64,000 bases of DNA from Pezicula radicicola (GCA_003008705.1 PDUO01000003.1:63891-127890), one strand, 5' to 3'. Positions 11,208 through 22,544 are shown, counted from the stretch's first letter. The notes: generated by a model not told the origin, from the sequence alone. A program made the numbers and translations.

Positions 11208-12590
11208 AGTCAGTTGATGGCAGAGTCCGGGCATCTCAATGTAGACTGAGAATGAAATTGAGAGTGAACAATTGTGCTGTTGATTGTGTTGAAAGTGGTC
11301 ATTTTCAGTAGCTACATATCAAGATATGGTAGTAAACTTGAGTAATGTATTTGATTTGTTTAACTCATTTGTCTCAATATTAACTTTCGTACGTGAATAT
11401 AGCAATTATTCGGACTTGAGAACAACCGCTTTTGGTGTCGCATTTTAAATAAACAGTTAAGCGAGTCACCCCTATTCTCGTAACCGAGTCGCTTAGGTAA
11501 CCCCCTTAGAGACATGCACTTCCCAATTCGAACCAAGTCACCTAAAGTTAGAGTTCTAGAGGCGAGTAGTATGAAAGAAATACGCTTATTAGCAAGAGAC
11601 CAAATTTTGTATGGGTTCCAAAAGTCCCTATCTAACAGATTTGTCCTAACAGTCCCGAAAACATCGTTCGCCTCGACGCCCCTTTTCTCTTTAGTTTAGA
11701 ATCCTTGTATATAGGCATTGACTATACTTAATCTTATCTTACAATCCTTCTAGCTAGAACAATCCGAACCACTTCGTCGTTTTCACTTCACTTACACTTC
11801 GAAAGGCTTCACAATGATCATATGCCAAGAATCCAGTCCCTTCCCAACAGCCAACATACTCGCATTTCATCTCCTCGTCTTTTAGAATACAAGTTTCAAC
11901 CCACAATAGTAGCTTCCCAATTTGGCCCATCAATCCGGCTAGACAATAGCTTTTCATGTAATTTGATCTTAAATTTACATGTCCCCTATCCTTCCGACCA
12001 CTACACTCCATATATCCATGATCCAGGAAGTAAAAGAGCTGAATCTTACGATTATAGTTTAGAGTCTTAAGCACCGCATCATGATATTGGCCTGACGAGG
12101 GAGAGTAGCAGATACGAGGCTTGAGCATACCAGCGTTATGGCCACCTGGTCCAGTAAGGTGGCTAATTTAGTTGGTCACTAGGCCGTCGAAATTCTCAAA
12201 CCAGTGATCTTTCTCGTTTTGAGCAACAGTAGAGTTGCTGGCCTACTTGCCCTATATGGCGCTGCACTCGATAATGAAGCACTTGGATGGGTTTATGCTA
12301 GGATTCACCCATGGCATTTAGCCTTGATCTTCATTCAGACTGTACCTCCTACATTCCACGAGGGATACTTTCTGCCGACGATGCAGATGCACGCAACGTC
12401 AGATAGTAGGAAGTGTATGTGATAGACAGGTATAGCACTCTCAGTGAACATTCTCGAGATTAAAACTGATATGAGCTTGAAGACTCTTTGGTCTTGGATA
12501 TAGAAGGCCAGCATGTATTCAAGAATACAACGTGACTGCAGCAAAACCCTTAGTATTAGTAGATAGCCAATCCTTGATTTTTCTACTAAA
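11208..12590. other. AT-rich intergenic region, no supported gene
   Basis: Several small open frames on both strands lack domain signatures. One fragment near 12250-12340 reads LGWVYARIHPWHLAL, faintly like the ..WH..A.. segment of fungal Zn2Cys6 regulator middle regions. It is too short to call. Confidence 0.35.
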
Positions 12591-12598
12591 AATTCAAG

Positions 12599-13171
12599 CA
12601 GTGTTGGTAACAATACTAACAATACGATATGGGCCACCTTGATATCATATTGCAACAATACGATATGGGATTCGAAATATTATATTGCAACGATATATAT
12701 TGCGATATTACTATATTAAATGATATTACTATACAAAATTAAGAAACCTCTAATACCTTACTATATATAGTGCTCTTATTCTTATTTATTTTATCTATTT
12801 AGGAGCCATATTAGGTGTTTGATGTTATTATATTACTTACTATATATGTTATAAATAGATAAAGATCTAACTAAATTATCTGAATTAATGAAGCTATTTA
12901 GATGTAGGGTATTGTTTACACCGAAGGGAATAATTATTTACCGGACCTATTATGGGCTTCTAGGCCAGTTAGAGCCCTAGAAAAGACTATTACAAACTAG
13001 ACAAATCTTACTAATCGATATCACGATATAGTAATATTATTACGATACGGGAGGTCTGATATCATAATATATTGCTACAATATAGGAAGTCAAATATCAT
13101 ATCATATTGCCAATATAGTATTAGCAATATCACGATCGATATGATATATCGTCATATTGTTACCAACACTG
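12599..13171. mobile_element. hAT-type MITE (573 bp) with 8-bp target duplication
   Basis: The termini are perfect 17-bp inverted repeats (CAGTGTTGGTAACAATA), with further imperfect pairing inward. The element is flanked by an identical 8-bp direct repeat AATTCAAG at 12591-12598 and 13172-13179. Eight-base duplications and CAGTG-like ends are the hallmark of hAT transposons. The interior is very AT-rich with many ATATCG/CGATAT units and encodes no transposase, so it is non-autonomous. A shorter relative lies at 50141-50439. Confidence 0.85.
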
Positions 13172-13179
13172 AATTCAAG

Positions 13180-13789
13180 ATACCCATACCCCGGCTATTC
13201 CTATCTTTCATATGTCAACAAATGTCATATATACCTGTGAGCTATTTCAAATCACATCGGAAGTTCTTGATAAATTGTAAGATGAGATTGACTCTTAACC
13301 TGGAGATATGAACTGAAATATTACAGATACGCCAGGCAACCCGGGTGGGCTAACATCGAGAGAGACGATTGCATCATGCAGACTCATCTACGCCTAGTAG
13401 CATTCCACGAATGTCTTCCTAGGGTTTTGAAGATATAACCATCGGCACTCCAATCGGCTATGCCACACGTGTACCGACTTCAGTGTGTGTAAACTCATAT
13501 ATGGTACAAAACGAAACCTGCTGACTGAATACACCCAGTCTCCAATATCATGTCCAGATGATATTACTACATCGTCAATTTTTGAGAGAACTTGGCACAG
13601 AACAAAGTAGCGAAGACGCGTGGAGTGGTGATGACATCCATACACGCTTGTGCCGAATCTCCGTAGAGAAAATATCCAGTATCTTTCGAATTTATAGCTT
13701 AAACTACGGCCTGGTGAGTTAACCTAGGGGCATCTGGAAAAAAAATAGTCAACTGGTCTACTACGTGCTAGCGGAGAATTCCAATTTCT
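13180..13789. other. Intergenic, no supported gene
   Basis: This stretch lies between the MITE and a regulator relic. The small open frames have no recognisable content. Confidence 0.35.
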
Positions 13790-14272
13790 GCAGTCCACCC
13801 AGCTTACACGGCCGCTGTCATACACATGGCAGATATGAAGAGTGCAAAGAATGCCTCCCCGGCCAAGACAATGAAATGACTTCAAGCTGTGGTCAAAATT
13901 CTGTACGATATGAATATAGCCTGGAGCAATCGATCAATTCGCGCTATGGAAGCCTTGGCTAAAGAGTGGAACATAGATCTATGGGCTGGCGGGCTGAAGA
14001 GTGAAATTAGCGAAGCCTCATTAAAGTCATTCGAGAGATATATGACGGGAGATGTGAACAACAGAAAGGACCAACTTGCCATACCTCCTCCCCAGCCCGT
14101 CTGGCCTGACGTTATAAATGATGAATTTTTCAATGATAGTTGGGCTTTTGACCCGAATTTTGATTTCGAGACGAACGCGATACAATCAAATTTGCTCGAT
14201 GAGCAGGGCTACTTGGCTCCCCTGTATATATCTGATAATCAACAAGCACGAAGTACACATATTGATTGGTAA
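13790..14272 (+). pseudogene. C-terminal relic of a Zn2Cys6-type transcription factor
   Basis: The frame starting in AVHPAYTAAVIHMADMKSAK continues through an in-frame TGA (near 13878) into LQAVVKILYDMNIAWSNRSI and EALAKEWNIDLW. It ends with an acidic, aromatic-rich tail (SWAFDPNFDFE). This succession (helix, conserved IAW, short linker, acidic tail) is typical of the end of fungal-specific transcription factor domains. No DNA-binding domain or start lies nearby. The stop and missing front mark it as a truncated pseudogene. Confidence 0.55.
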
Positions 14273-14867
14273 GCAAGCACAGAATCGCTGCGATCACGAA
14301 AATCATAGCTATATGAGATAGCGAGGACCGAATGAGAATGAATAAATCGGTTAGGGGAGCCAATCTGAGGCTTTCATGTGTTTATCAGCCCGGAAATATC
14401 TCGCTTGAATTATCCAGATACACCAGATACTTGCCGATCTTCAAAGCAGCTCCCGACCCCGCAAACCCTATTTTATAAGACCATCTACCGTGTGAGTGGT
14501 CAGATCAAGCCATGCGCTAGAACCAATAAAAGGAAGATTGGCATAGTCCAGTCCCAACAACTGGTACAAGACTGCGTTGAAACTTGAAATTGCTTTAATG
14601 CCACATGTATAGGTTAGGACGAGTCTTAATATGGGGCAAGATAGTCGTCTTACATAGTGATTTCTGCAGAAGGATAAACTAAGTATGGGATATTTAGCAT
14701 CCGGATATCAAGCAGGCACAAGGAAACAAATCCCGGATAACGCGTGACTGAGCCCCTCACTTTCGGTATTTCAATACGTCCACTTCCCAGTGGTACAGAC
14801 TTATCTGTATCACTCGTCACTTACAAACTCATCATTATTCAAGCTTTGAAGACCAATCTTCTAAACT
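14273..14867. other. Intergenic; contains the nitrilase promoter
   Basis: No gene was recognised. The last 150 bp before the nitrilase start are moderately pyrimidine-rich. Confidence 0.35.
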
Positions 14868-15935
14868 ATGTCTACCCCAAAGGTTGTTCGCGTTGCTGCG
14901 GTCCAAGCCGAATCTGTAGACTTTGACCTCCAAGCAAATGTTGCAAAAGTAGTCAAGTATATCGCTGAAGCTGCAGAAAAAGGCGCAAGCCTCGTTGGCT
15001 TCTCCGAATGTTTCGTCCCTGGATATCCATATTGGATCTGGTATGTTGGAAGTCCTCAAACTTGAGAGCCAGAGATCTTATTCGTGATAGGGCTCGTACT
15101 GTCGACACGGTGTCAATCCAAAAGTACATGGAGAACGCCCTGAAAATTGACTCTCAGGAGATGCGACTGATATGTGCTACTGCCAAGAAGAACAACATCG
15201 CCGTCTTTCTTGGATTTGTCGAGAATTCCAACCGCTCCCTGTACATTGCCCAGGCTCTGATCGGAGCTGATGGTGAGATAAAGATGACGAGAAGAAAAAT
15301 CAAGCCCACTCACATGGAACGTACCGTCTTCGGAGATGGCAGTGGTGAATCGCTCATGAACGTCGTTGACATTCCCGGTGTCGGAAAAGTCGGGGGTCTC
15401 TGCTGCTGGGAGCACAGCCAGCCCTTGTTGAGACATCACACCCACAATCTTGGAGAGGAAATTCATGTCGCTGCATGGCCTCCGATGCTTCCTTTCACGA
15501 AAGGCAGGGACCTTTGGAGCACATCAGCTGAAGGTAAATCCCCTACCACCTTTTATAGGGGAGGAATAGTAATAAACATTTAATCTAGGCGCGAAGAACT
15601 TAACCCGAACTCACTGCATTGAAGGTGGCTGTTTCTCTCTCTATATCAATGCTGTGATCTCCAAGAAAAATGTTGAAGTACAAGACCTTGAAAAAGCTGC
15701 AATATTCTACACGACCGGAGGCGGGCTTACCGCTATCTATGGTCCCGATGGAGATTGCATTTCGGAAAGCACACTAGGAGAAGAGGAGGAGGGATTAGTG
15801 ATGGCAGACTTGGACTTTAGCGAGATCAATCGCACCAAGCACTTTCTGGATACCACTGGCCAATACAGCCGTCCTGATTTGCTGTGGCTGGGTGCCGACA
15901 CACGCGAGAAGAAGCATGTCCGCCCTGAGAACTAA
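14868..15935 (+). CDS. Nitrilase-superfamily hydrolase (nitrilase/cyanide hydratase branch), 3 exons, 320 aa
   Basis: Exons are 14868-15040, 15091-15533 and 15589-15935. The first intron (GTATGT..GATAG, 50 nt) resolves an apparent frameshift and restores PYWIW to ARTVDTVSIQKYMENALKID. The catalytic triad is visible: Glu47 in GFSECFVPGYP, Lys129 in RRKIKPTHMER, and Cys163 in GLCCWEH. Members cleave the C-N bond of nitriles to acids (nitrilase) or hydrate cyanide. The PGYPYWIW and KPTHMER motifs and the length fit fungal nitrilases acting on aliphatic or aryl nitriles better than formamide-producing cyanide hydratases, but substrate cannot be settled by eye. FSE replaces the usual FPE before the catalytic Glu region. 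It looks intact and cytosolic, and stands alone among relics. Confidence 0.88.
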
Positions 15936-16712
15936 TTTTGAGTTATTATATGACTAATACTGGAATGCAACAGACCAAAGTCGGAAACTGCGAGTTTGGA
16001 TGAGCATTGGGAAGTTGTTAGTCATTCACTCAATGAATAGATGCTTATTATATGTTCGAATTGCCTAGGCTTGGTTTAAGGCTGAGAGTAACTTTTATTT
16101 CAATTATTTTAGCTTTTACTTGGACCCTGTTCGGGAGTAATGACTATTAGCGATTTCAGCTGTACTGTAGTCAGTAACTGTTCATTGAATTATTGATTCT
16201 ACGCAGCATCCAATAGGGTATGATAACTGACACGCCGGGTAGAAGTGAGGCAACGTTACATCTTACTCAAACGAAGTTAGGAAATGCTACAGTCTTTTCT
16301 ATAAAGCTTCTGCATTCTAGTTCTACTTTTCTGTTATGAGTTTCCGACATTCAGTTTTTTCGACATAGATTTACTCGAGTAGCGAGTCTGTCGCTTAGTC
16401 CAAAGTTGGAATCTTGCGCATGGGAAAATTATGAAGGCAATCTTAATAATATAGGTACCTCACTCCTACATTTGCTATTATAAAATTCGCATGCCTTAAG
16501 TATCAGGGGGCTAGATTCTAGAATCGGATCTTGTCACAAATCTTTCCAAAGGCGGTAAAAGACGGTCAGAATGGCACGGACAGCGGGCTTACAAAGCGAA
16601 AACCTAGCGTCAGAATAGAACGTTAGAACAGATAACATTGTCGGACTAAAAAGGGCTCCAGCTCTTATTATTATCATCATTCCAGGTGTAACAGAATCTG
16701 TCATTGTAAAAG
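15936..16712. other. Intergenic, no supported gene
   Basis: AT-rich 3' flank of the nitrilase gene. No domain, RNA or clear repeat was seen. Confidence 0.35.
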
Positions 16713-16865
16713 ATGAAGGCTGTCTGGATACCACAAATCATCCCTTCACAAGACGACTGGATAGGAGTGGAAGATCCTGTGGAGAGGAATCGAATTCAAG
16801 ATCGCCTAGCACAGCGAGCGAGGAGTGGGTCTTCTTTCATCCTTTCACTTTCCAGGTCACTTTAG
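16713..16865 (+). pseudogene. bZIP basic-region relic
   Basis: A 50-codon frame encodes IPSQDDWIGVEDPVERNRIQ followed by DRLAQRAR. This matches the fungal bZIP pattern DDW.G..DP.ERR..QNRL.QRA.RRR found in proteins with a DUF3425 C-terminus. The leucine zipper and the rest of the protein are absent, and a stop follows directly. It is a short orphan fragment next to the SNF2 relic. Confidence 0.55.
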
Positions 16866-16877
16866 TCGTGGTACCCA

Positions 16878-17567
16878 TTAACATATTATTAAATGGAGGA
16901 AACTATGCCGGAAGAAGTCATCCCGTGACTCTGAGATGCTCAACCGGTCAGACGCACACTCCCTCGTGTCAGCTACGAGATGTTCAAATAGCACAACGGA
17001 GTCTCTAACACGGGATGCATCATCGAGTAATGTAATTGTATGTCTCTTTGCAGCTTCATACACTTCACGTTCAGCAGATGAAAACTCGAGATGTATTTCG
17101 TTCACACGGGAATGAAGAATGACCACGGTCTTCGTCCGACTTATGGTGATAGCCTTGACTAAGGTCTTCAGTCTTAGGTAGCCTTGTGGATGCCCACGAT
17201 GCCACGGCCGAGAAATCTCCTCCTCGAAGATACTCTGTTCAGAATAGGGGTAGACGCCTAAGAACTGGACAATGCTCGCGAAGTTGGTGAGTTTGTTTTG
17301 TATAGGGGTGCCGGTTACTGCCCATCTTCTCTCTGAGCGCAGAGCGCCGCATGCTCGTGCCAGTTGACTTTGCCTACTTGTATAAGAATTGATTCCACTC
17401 CTGGTGATGCTGGTGGTAGCCGCCATCGAGTTTATCGGAAGGGCAAGGAAGTGTGAGGCTCTCTTCTGCTGAAGGCCGAGTCTCCGCATCGACAAGAAGC
17501 CGACAGATAAACTTGTGGCATGTGACAACGAAGTTTGTGTTGACGCTTTTACAGCAGAGGTCCTCAC
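16878..17567 (-). pseudogene. SNF2-family helicase fragment
   Basis: A 229-codon minus-strand frame contains ARACGALRSERRWAVTGTPI then QNKLTNFASIVQFLGVYPY, EEEISRPWHRG, LRLKTLVKAITISRTK and LEFSSAEREVYEAAKR. These are the motif III-IV region of Rad5/HLTF-like SNF2 ATPases. The P-loop, DEAH box and C-terminal helicase lobe are missing, so this is about a quarter of a gene. The residues before TGTP lack the expected DEAH-box sequence. Called a truncated pseudogene, probably carried in by duplication. Confidence 0.7.
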
Positions 17568-17734
17568 ATAGACCTCAAGGTGGCGTGTAATTTTGTGCTA
17601 AAATTAAATACGTCCAGAATAGCCCATCAGTGCTGAGGCGCTGGGTGTTTGCAGCTTTGTGCTTCATGATGTCAAGCAAGCGATGACAAGGACTGATTGT
17701 ACGTGGCAGTATTCTCATCTTCAGGATCTAGCTC

Positions 17735-18714
17735 CTACGTCTCCCTACTAACGTTGTCGCCGCCATGCCTACCTGGACGCAAGTCCTTAAAATCCACATT
17801 CTTAATGACTCCAGCAACTGCAACACCCCCATTATCGGCAGTGACATCCGAGATATCTTGATTCATCTTTAACTCTTCCCTAGAAGTGTTAATAAATCCC
17901 GTTAGAGCTAACCCGTTATTTATTGCCTTGATCCCTTTGATCTTCTGTCCCGTACGTTCATACACTGTTTTCGCGAGAGCTTCCTTACACATCTCCCTGA
18001 AGGCAGTATTGGCCGCTCGCTGTCTTCCAAGCTCTTGGAGAAGCTCCTGTCTGCTCTGCTCCGACTCATAGCTCTGCTCACTGGCCCCGTCCACTGTAAG
18101 TTGCTGTAGACTGCGTTCTATTTCCGTCGTTTCGTTGCCTGCTCGGGTGACCTGTTGCTGAAGGACGGCTTCATTCTGCTGAAGCATCATATCCTTCATC
18201 TCTTTCATCAGACTCTCCTGACGGGACGTGGTTATACTGTGGCAACGTGTTAGTATAATGGATACCCTTTCCCATCGAGGAAAAATAGGTACATCGTCGC
18301 CGTAGACAGCGCTATGCTGAGAGTGCCTTTGCAGTCACCGAGCTGCCCCTTGAATGTCTTGATCCTCTCCTGTCCGAACAGTCCAATCTTCCATCTATCA
18401 ACCCAAAACTTCTTTTCTTCTGTAGAGTGTCTCATCCAGTGATCCATCTGCGACTGAAATGCTACGCATGCTCTATCATAGTTTTCGACCGCATGCTTAA
18501 TCTGATCGCTCAGGATGATTTTAGAGGAATCACCATGGACTACCTTCTTCAGATTCTGCAGAACACGCTCGATAGCCCGAAGATCGGCACTGATGCTTTT
18601 GACTGTGTCTGGGGCATCTCTGATGCTGTCGATAGTCTTTGCAAGGAACTGGGCGCTCTGAAGAGCTGCCGTGGTGATACCTACAACTGAGGCGGTGAGG
18701 CTGAGAGGGTCCAT
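17735..18714 (-). CDS. Fungal N-terminal STAND-associated domain protein (PF17111-like) with C-terminal amyloid-like motif, 2 exons, 307 aa
   Basis: Exons on the minus strand are 18714-18293 and 18236-17735, with a 56-nt intron. The start at 18714 gives MDPLSLTASVVGITTAALQS, the standard beginning of this family. A longer in-frame start exists but adds an atypical leader. Residues 1-140 form a helical bundle domain often found at the N-terminus of fungal NLRs, here as a stand-alone protein. The middle is coiled (Gln/Glu-rich, residues about 145-220), followed by a conserved FREMCKEALAKTVYERTGQK block. Residues about 269-291 contain ISDVTADNGGVAVAG, which aligns with the N-terminus of the divergent NLR (ISGVSANNNSQVVTG). 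I infer that this is the effector half of an NLR-effector pair, switched by amyloid templating. Whether its bundle attacks membranes is unproven. Confidence 0.82.
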
Positions 18715-18973
18715 CACAAGTGAAATAATATTCCAAAGGAAATAGGTGAACGGATATTTGACCGAAGCGAAGGCAAGATAATTGTCGAGTGGAATTCGGG
18801 GGCTGAGTGGCTGCGCCCCAGCCAGATGCTGAGTGGTTGGTAACAAATCATCGCGCATGTCTTGCCGCCGCCGCTCCAGCAAGCCTGACGAGCCATTTAA
18901 TTACTTGTTGATTACAACCACTTATCCAAGCCGAATCGCGAAGGACAGTGTGTTTCTAAACATCCCAAGCTCG
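18715..18973. promoter_or_regulatory. 259-bp shared promoter of the effector-NLR pair
   Basis: Only 259 bp separate the two start codons, so both genes must be driven from this divergent promoter and are probably co-expressed. No clear TATA or factor site was assigned. Confidence 0.55.
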
Positions 18974-21900
18974 ATGTCCGGCAGCACTCAATTCATCAGC
19001 GGCGTGTCCGCCAACAATAATTCGCAGGTTGTCACAGGCACAGTCCAGGGATCTGTGTACTTTGGAAACAAGGAAAGTAAGTTGTATTCGGCCGGCTAGC
19101 GTTCTCAGTAACGGAGAGTTGACAGGTAGTCTAGATTTGAACGAAGTGCTGAGGACCTTACCTATCGCTGTGGACGCGCCGTTCAATGCGTACCAGCGAC
19201 AACACGACCCCACCTGCCTCCCCGATACCCGTGTCGACCTCCTCCATGAGATATACAACTGGGCTGATGGAGAAAACTCGCCGAGCATCTTCTGGCTGAG
19301 TGGTTTGGCCGGCACCGGCAAGTCCACGGTTGCGCGAACACTGGTCGCTAAATACTCAGACACGGGCAGTATTGCGGCTAGCTTCTTCTTCTCAAGAAGC
19401 GGCGGAGAGGGTGGTTATTTACGTCATGCTGAAAGATTTGTTACAAGCGTTGCAGTGCAACTTGCGAACAACGTAGAGCCTCTAAAGCGGTCCATATGCG
19501 ACGCTATTACCACGCATGGCGACATTGCCAACCGTGCTCTCCGGGAACAATGGCGCCATCTGATTCTTGGCCCACTATCGAAGACGGGCAGCAGCAGCCG
19601 ATCCCGGTATATTCTTGTCGTTGATGCGCTCGATGAATGCGAGGATGAGAACAATATCCACATCCTTCTGCAACTGTTAGCGGAAGCTCGGTTATTGGAG
19701 ACTGTTCAGCTTCGAGTGTTCATGACTAGCAGACCCGAGGTTCCAATCCGAAACGGCTTTATTCAAATGCCAAATGTAGCACATCAGAACTTTGTGCTCC
19801 ACAGTATATCATCGTCGATTGTAAATCATGACATTCGTATTTTCCTGGAACGCAATCTCCAACTTATCGCCCAGGAGCAATTTCTCGCGGTTGACTGGCC
19901 GGGCGAGCAGACTATCAAACGTCTTATCCAGAACGCAAGCGGGCTGTTTATCTGGGCGGCCACTGCATACCGCTTCATCCGCGAGGGTAAACGGTTTGCA
20001 GCAAAGAGACTAGACACGATCATGCAGCAAAGCAGCACAGCTATAAACGCGCCAGAGAAGCATCTTAATAAAATTTATGTCACTGTTCTTCGCAACTGCA
20101 TTTGTCCAGACTATTCAGATGAAGAGGCACAGGAGCTACGATTCATGTTGAAGGACCTACTTGGGAGCATTGTAACTCTGCTCTCTCCACTTCCTACTGT
20201 GTCCCTAAGCAACCTCCTTTTTATCCCCCAAAACGAAGTCGATCAGACACTAAACGATCTTCATGCGATTTTGGACATTCCAAATGACGCAAGTCGCCCG
20301 CTCCGTTTACACCATCCTTCATTCCGCGACTTCCTCCTTGACAGAAAGAGGTGTGGAGATTCAAATTTCTGGGTCGACGAGAAGCAAGCGCATCAAAGCC
20401 TTGCTACGAAATGCATTCAGCTCATATCTGCCTGTTTCAAGCAGAAAATATGCAGTACCGGCCGACCAGATGCGCTTGTTGCCATATGTGATGAGAGCCA
20501 GCCAGGTAAGCTTGTGACCGACGTTGACCAAAAGCAAGTAGAACAGCACCTTCCACCTGAGATGCAGTACGCATGCCTCTACTGGATCCAGCATCTTCAG
20601 AGAAGCGGGACCCAACTTCACGACGACGACCAAGTGCATCAGTTCTTGCAGGAGAATCTCCTTCATTGGCTTGAGGCACTTGGATGGATACAGAATGTCT
20701 CTGAAGGGATTCATTCCATCACTTCATTGGAGTCAGTTGCTCTTGTAAGCCAACCTTGCAGCGTATGGGAAGGTATCCAACTAAATTATTATTAGACTAG
20801 CGATTGTCCCAAGCTATTAGCGTTTATCCATGATATGAAGCGATTTACGCTTTACGGCCGGTCAGCGATCGAGCAGGCTCCCCTCCAAGTATATTGCAGT
20901 GCGCTTGTTTTCGCTCCAACAATGAGTATAGTGAAGAAGCAGTTTAAAGACCAGGTACTTAGATGTATCCAAAGATTACCCGTAGTCGAAAAGGATTGGA
21001 ATGCATTGTTGCAGACCCTCGAGGGCCATTCGGATTGGGTCACAGCCGTGGCATTCTCGCCTGACGGCAAGGTGCTGGCGTCGGCAGACGACAAGGCGAT
21101 CAAGCTGTGGGACGCCAACACAGGCGCGGTGCTGCAGACCCTCGAGGGCCTTTCGGATTGGGTCATAGCCGTGGCCTTCTCGCCCGACGGCAAAGTGCTG
21201 GCGTCGGCAAACGACATGACGGTCAAGCTGTGGGACGTCGGCATAGGCGTAGTACTACACACCCTTAAAGGCTGGGTTAGCGCTATAGCCTTCTCGCCGG
21301 ATGGTAAGGTGCTAGCATCGGTCTTGTACAATAAGATAATCCAGCTGTGGGACGTTAGTACAGGCGTAGTGCTGCAGACCCAGGGCTATTTGGATCAGGT
21401 TAGAGCCTTAACCTTCTCGTCAGACGGCAAGGTACTAGTATCGGCCTCACGCAATAAGATGGTCCAACTGTGGGACGTCAGTACAAGCACAGTGATGCAG
21501 ACCTTCGAGGGTCATTCGGATCAGGTTACCGCCTTAGCCCTCTCATCTAACGGCAAGGTGCTAGCGTTAGCAGACTACAAGATGGTCGAGCTGTGGGATA
21601 CTAGTACAGGCGTAGTGCTGCAGACCCTTAAGGGCCACTTGGGTCCAATCCAAGCCGTAGCCTTCTCCCCGGACGGTAAGGTGCTAGCGTCGGCGTCTTC
21701 CGATGAGACAGTCAAGCTATGGGACACTAGTATAGACGCAGTACTACAGACCCCTGAGGGCCATTTAGGTTCAGTTGACGTCTTAGCCTTTTCACTAGAC
21801 GGCAAGGTACTAGCATCAGCGTCCTTTAAGACAGTTAAGCTATGGGACGCTAGCACAGGCGTAGTACTATACACCCTTAAGGGCCATCTAGGCTGGGTTA

Positions 21901-22544
21901 ACACTATAGCCTTCTCGCCGGGTGGTAAGGTGCTAGCATCGGCGTCCTCCTCTGACGGGACAGTTCAGCTATGGGACGCCGGTATAGGCGTAGTGCTACA
22001 GACCCTTGAGTGCTATTTAGATGAGGCCCAAGCTATAGCCTTCTCGCCAGATGGTAAGGTACTAGCGTCAGCGTCTAATAATAAGACAGTTAAGCTATGG
22101 GATGCTAGTACAGGCGTAGTACTACAAACCCTTAAGGGCCATTCGGGTTGGGTCAACGCTGTGGCATTCTCGCCCGACGGCAAGGTGCTAGCGTTAGCGT
22201 CCGACGATAAGACGATCAAGCTGTGGGACACCGGCACAGGCGCGGTGCTGCAGACCCTCGAGGTTGACGCCGTTGTTCAAACCCTCTCGTTCTCCAATGA
22301 TGGGACGTTCCTAGAGACTGATATAGGAATGTTACGTACTACATCTCTTACCCCTGGTGAAGTTCTTTCTCAACAGATCCTTTCATACAAAATATTTGTT
22401 AAGGAGCAGTGGATAACCCATGGGATGGAAAATGTACTTTGGCTTCCTCCCGAGTATCGGCCGAATTGTGCTGCTACTCATGGCAGCATTGTTGCTCTCG
22501 GGCATAAGTCTAGTCGCTTGTCATTCTTGGGATTCGCTTTCTAA
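18974..22544 (+). CDS. NACHT-WD40 NLR with N-terminal amyloid-like motif, 3 exons, 1156 aa
   Basis: Exons are 18974-19076, 19126-20744 and 20796-22544; total 3471 nt in one frame. The short first exon encodes MSGSTQFISGVSANNNSQVV and the rest of a Gly/Asn/Gln-rich motif (residues about 8-30) that matches the C-terminus of the divergent PF17111-like protein. NACHT follows: P-loop GLAGTGKST at 94-102, Walker B YILVVDALDECED near 196, sensor strand VFMTSRPEV, then winged-helix/linker with LHHPSFRDFLLD. Exon 3 starts with TSDCPKLLAFIHDMKRF, the usual NACHT-to-WD40 connector. It then encodes ten WD40 repeats (about residues 645-1060) plus a degenerate eleventh and a tail with WLPPEYRP. This layout is that of the HET-D/E/R and NWD2 receptors, where WD40 sensing of a non-self ligand exposes the N-terminal motif and templates the partner. 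The ligand is unknown. Confidence 0.92.
21006..22270 (+). repeat. Tandem WD40-encoding array, ten near-identical units plus one degenerate
   Basis: Units of about 41-42 codons share the frame L.TL.GH...V.A.AFSPDGKVLAS...K..KLWD...G.V. Framework residues hardly change, while the residue before V and the residue after V in the first strand vary strongly (W,W,W,Q,Q,P,S,W,E,W and T,I,S,R,T,Q,D,N,Q,N). Outer units (1, 2 and 10) are GC-rich at third positions (GTGCTGGCG, CTGTGGGAC). Inner units carry many C-to-T or G-to-A changes (GTACTAGCA, CTATGGGAT). Unit 3 is shortened by about three residues. Confidence 0.85.

Noticed and set aside
12240..12420. Possible Zn2Cys6 regulator fragment (YARIHPWHLAL)
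   Set aside because: Only about a dozen residues look familiar, which is too little to call a pseudogene.
18714..18882. Upstream in-frame start for the effector-like protein
   Set aside because: The 56-residue extension is unlike the family and would leave almost no room for the shared promoter. MDPLSLTASVVG is the standard beginning.
20852..22237. Long minus-strand open frames opposite the WD40 array
   Set aside because: They are the antisense shadow of the repeats: their repeated DASTLPSGEKA-type units simply mirror the FSPDGKVLAS-coding DNA.
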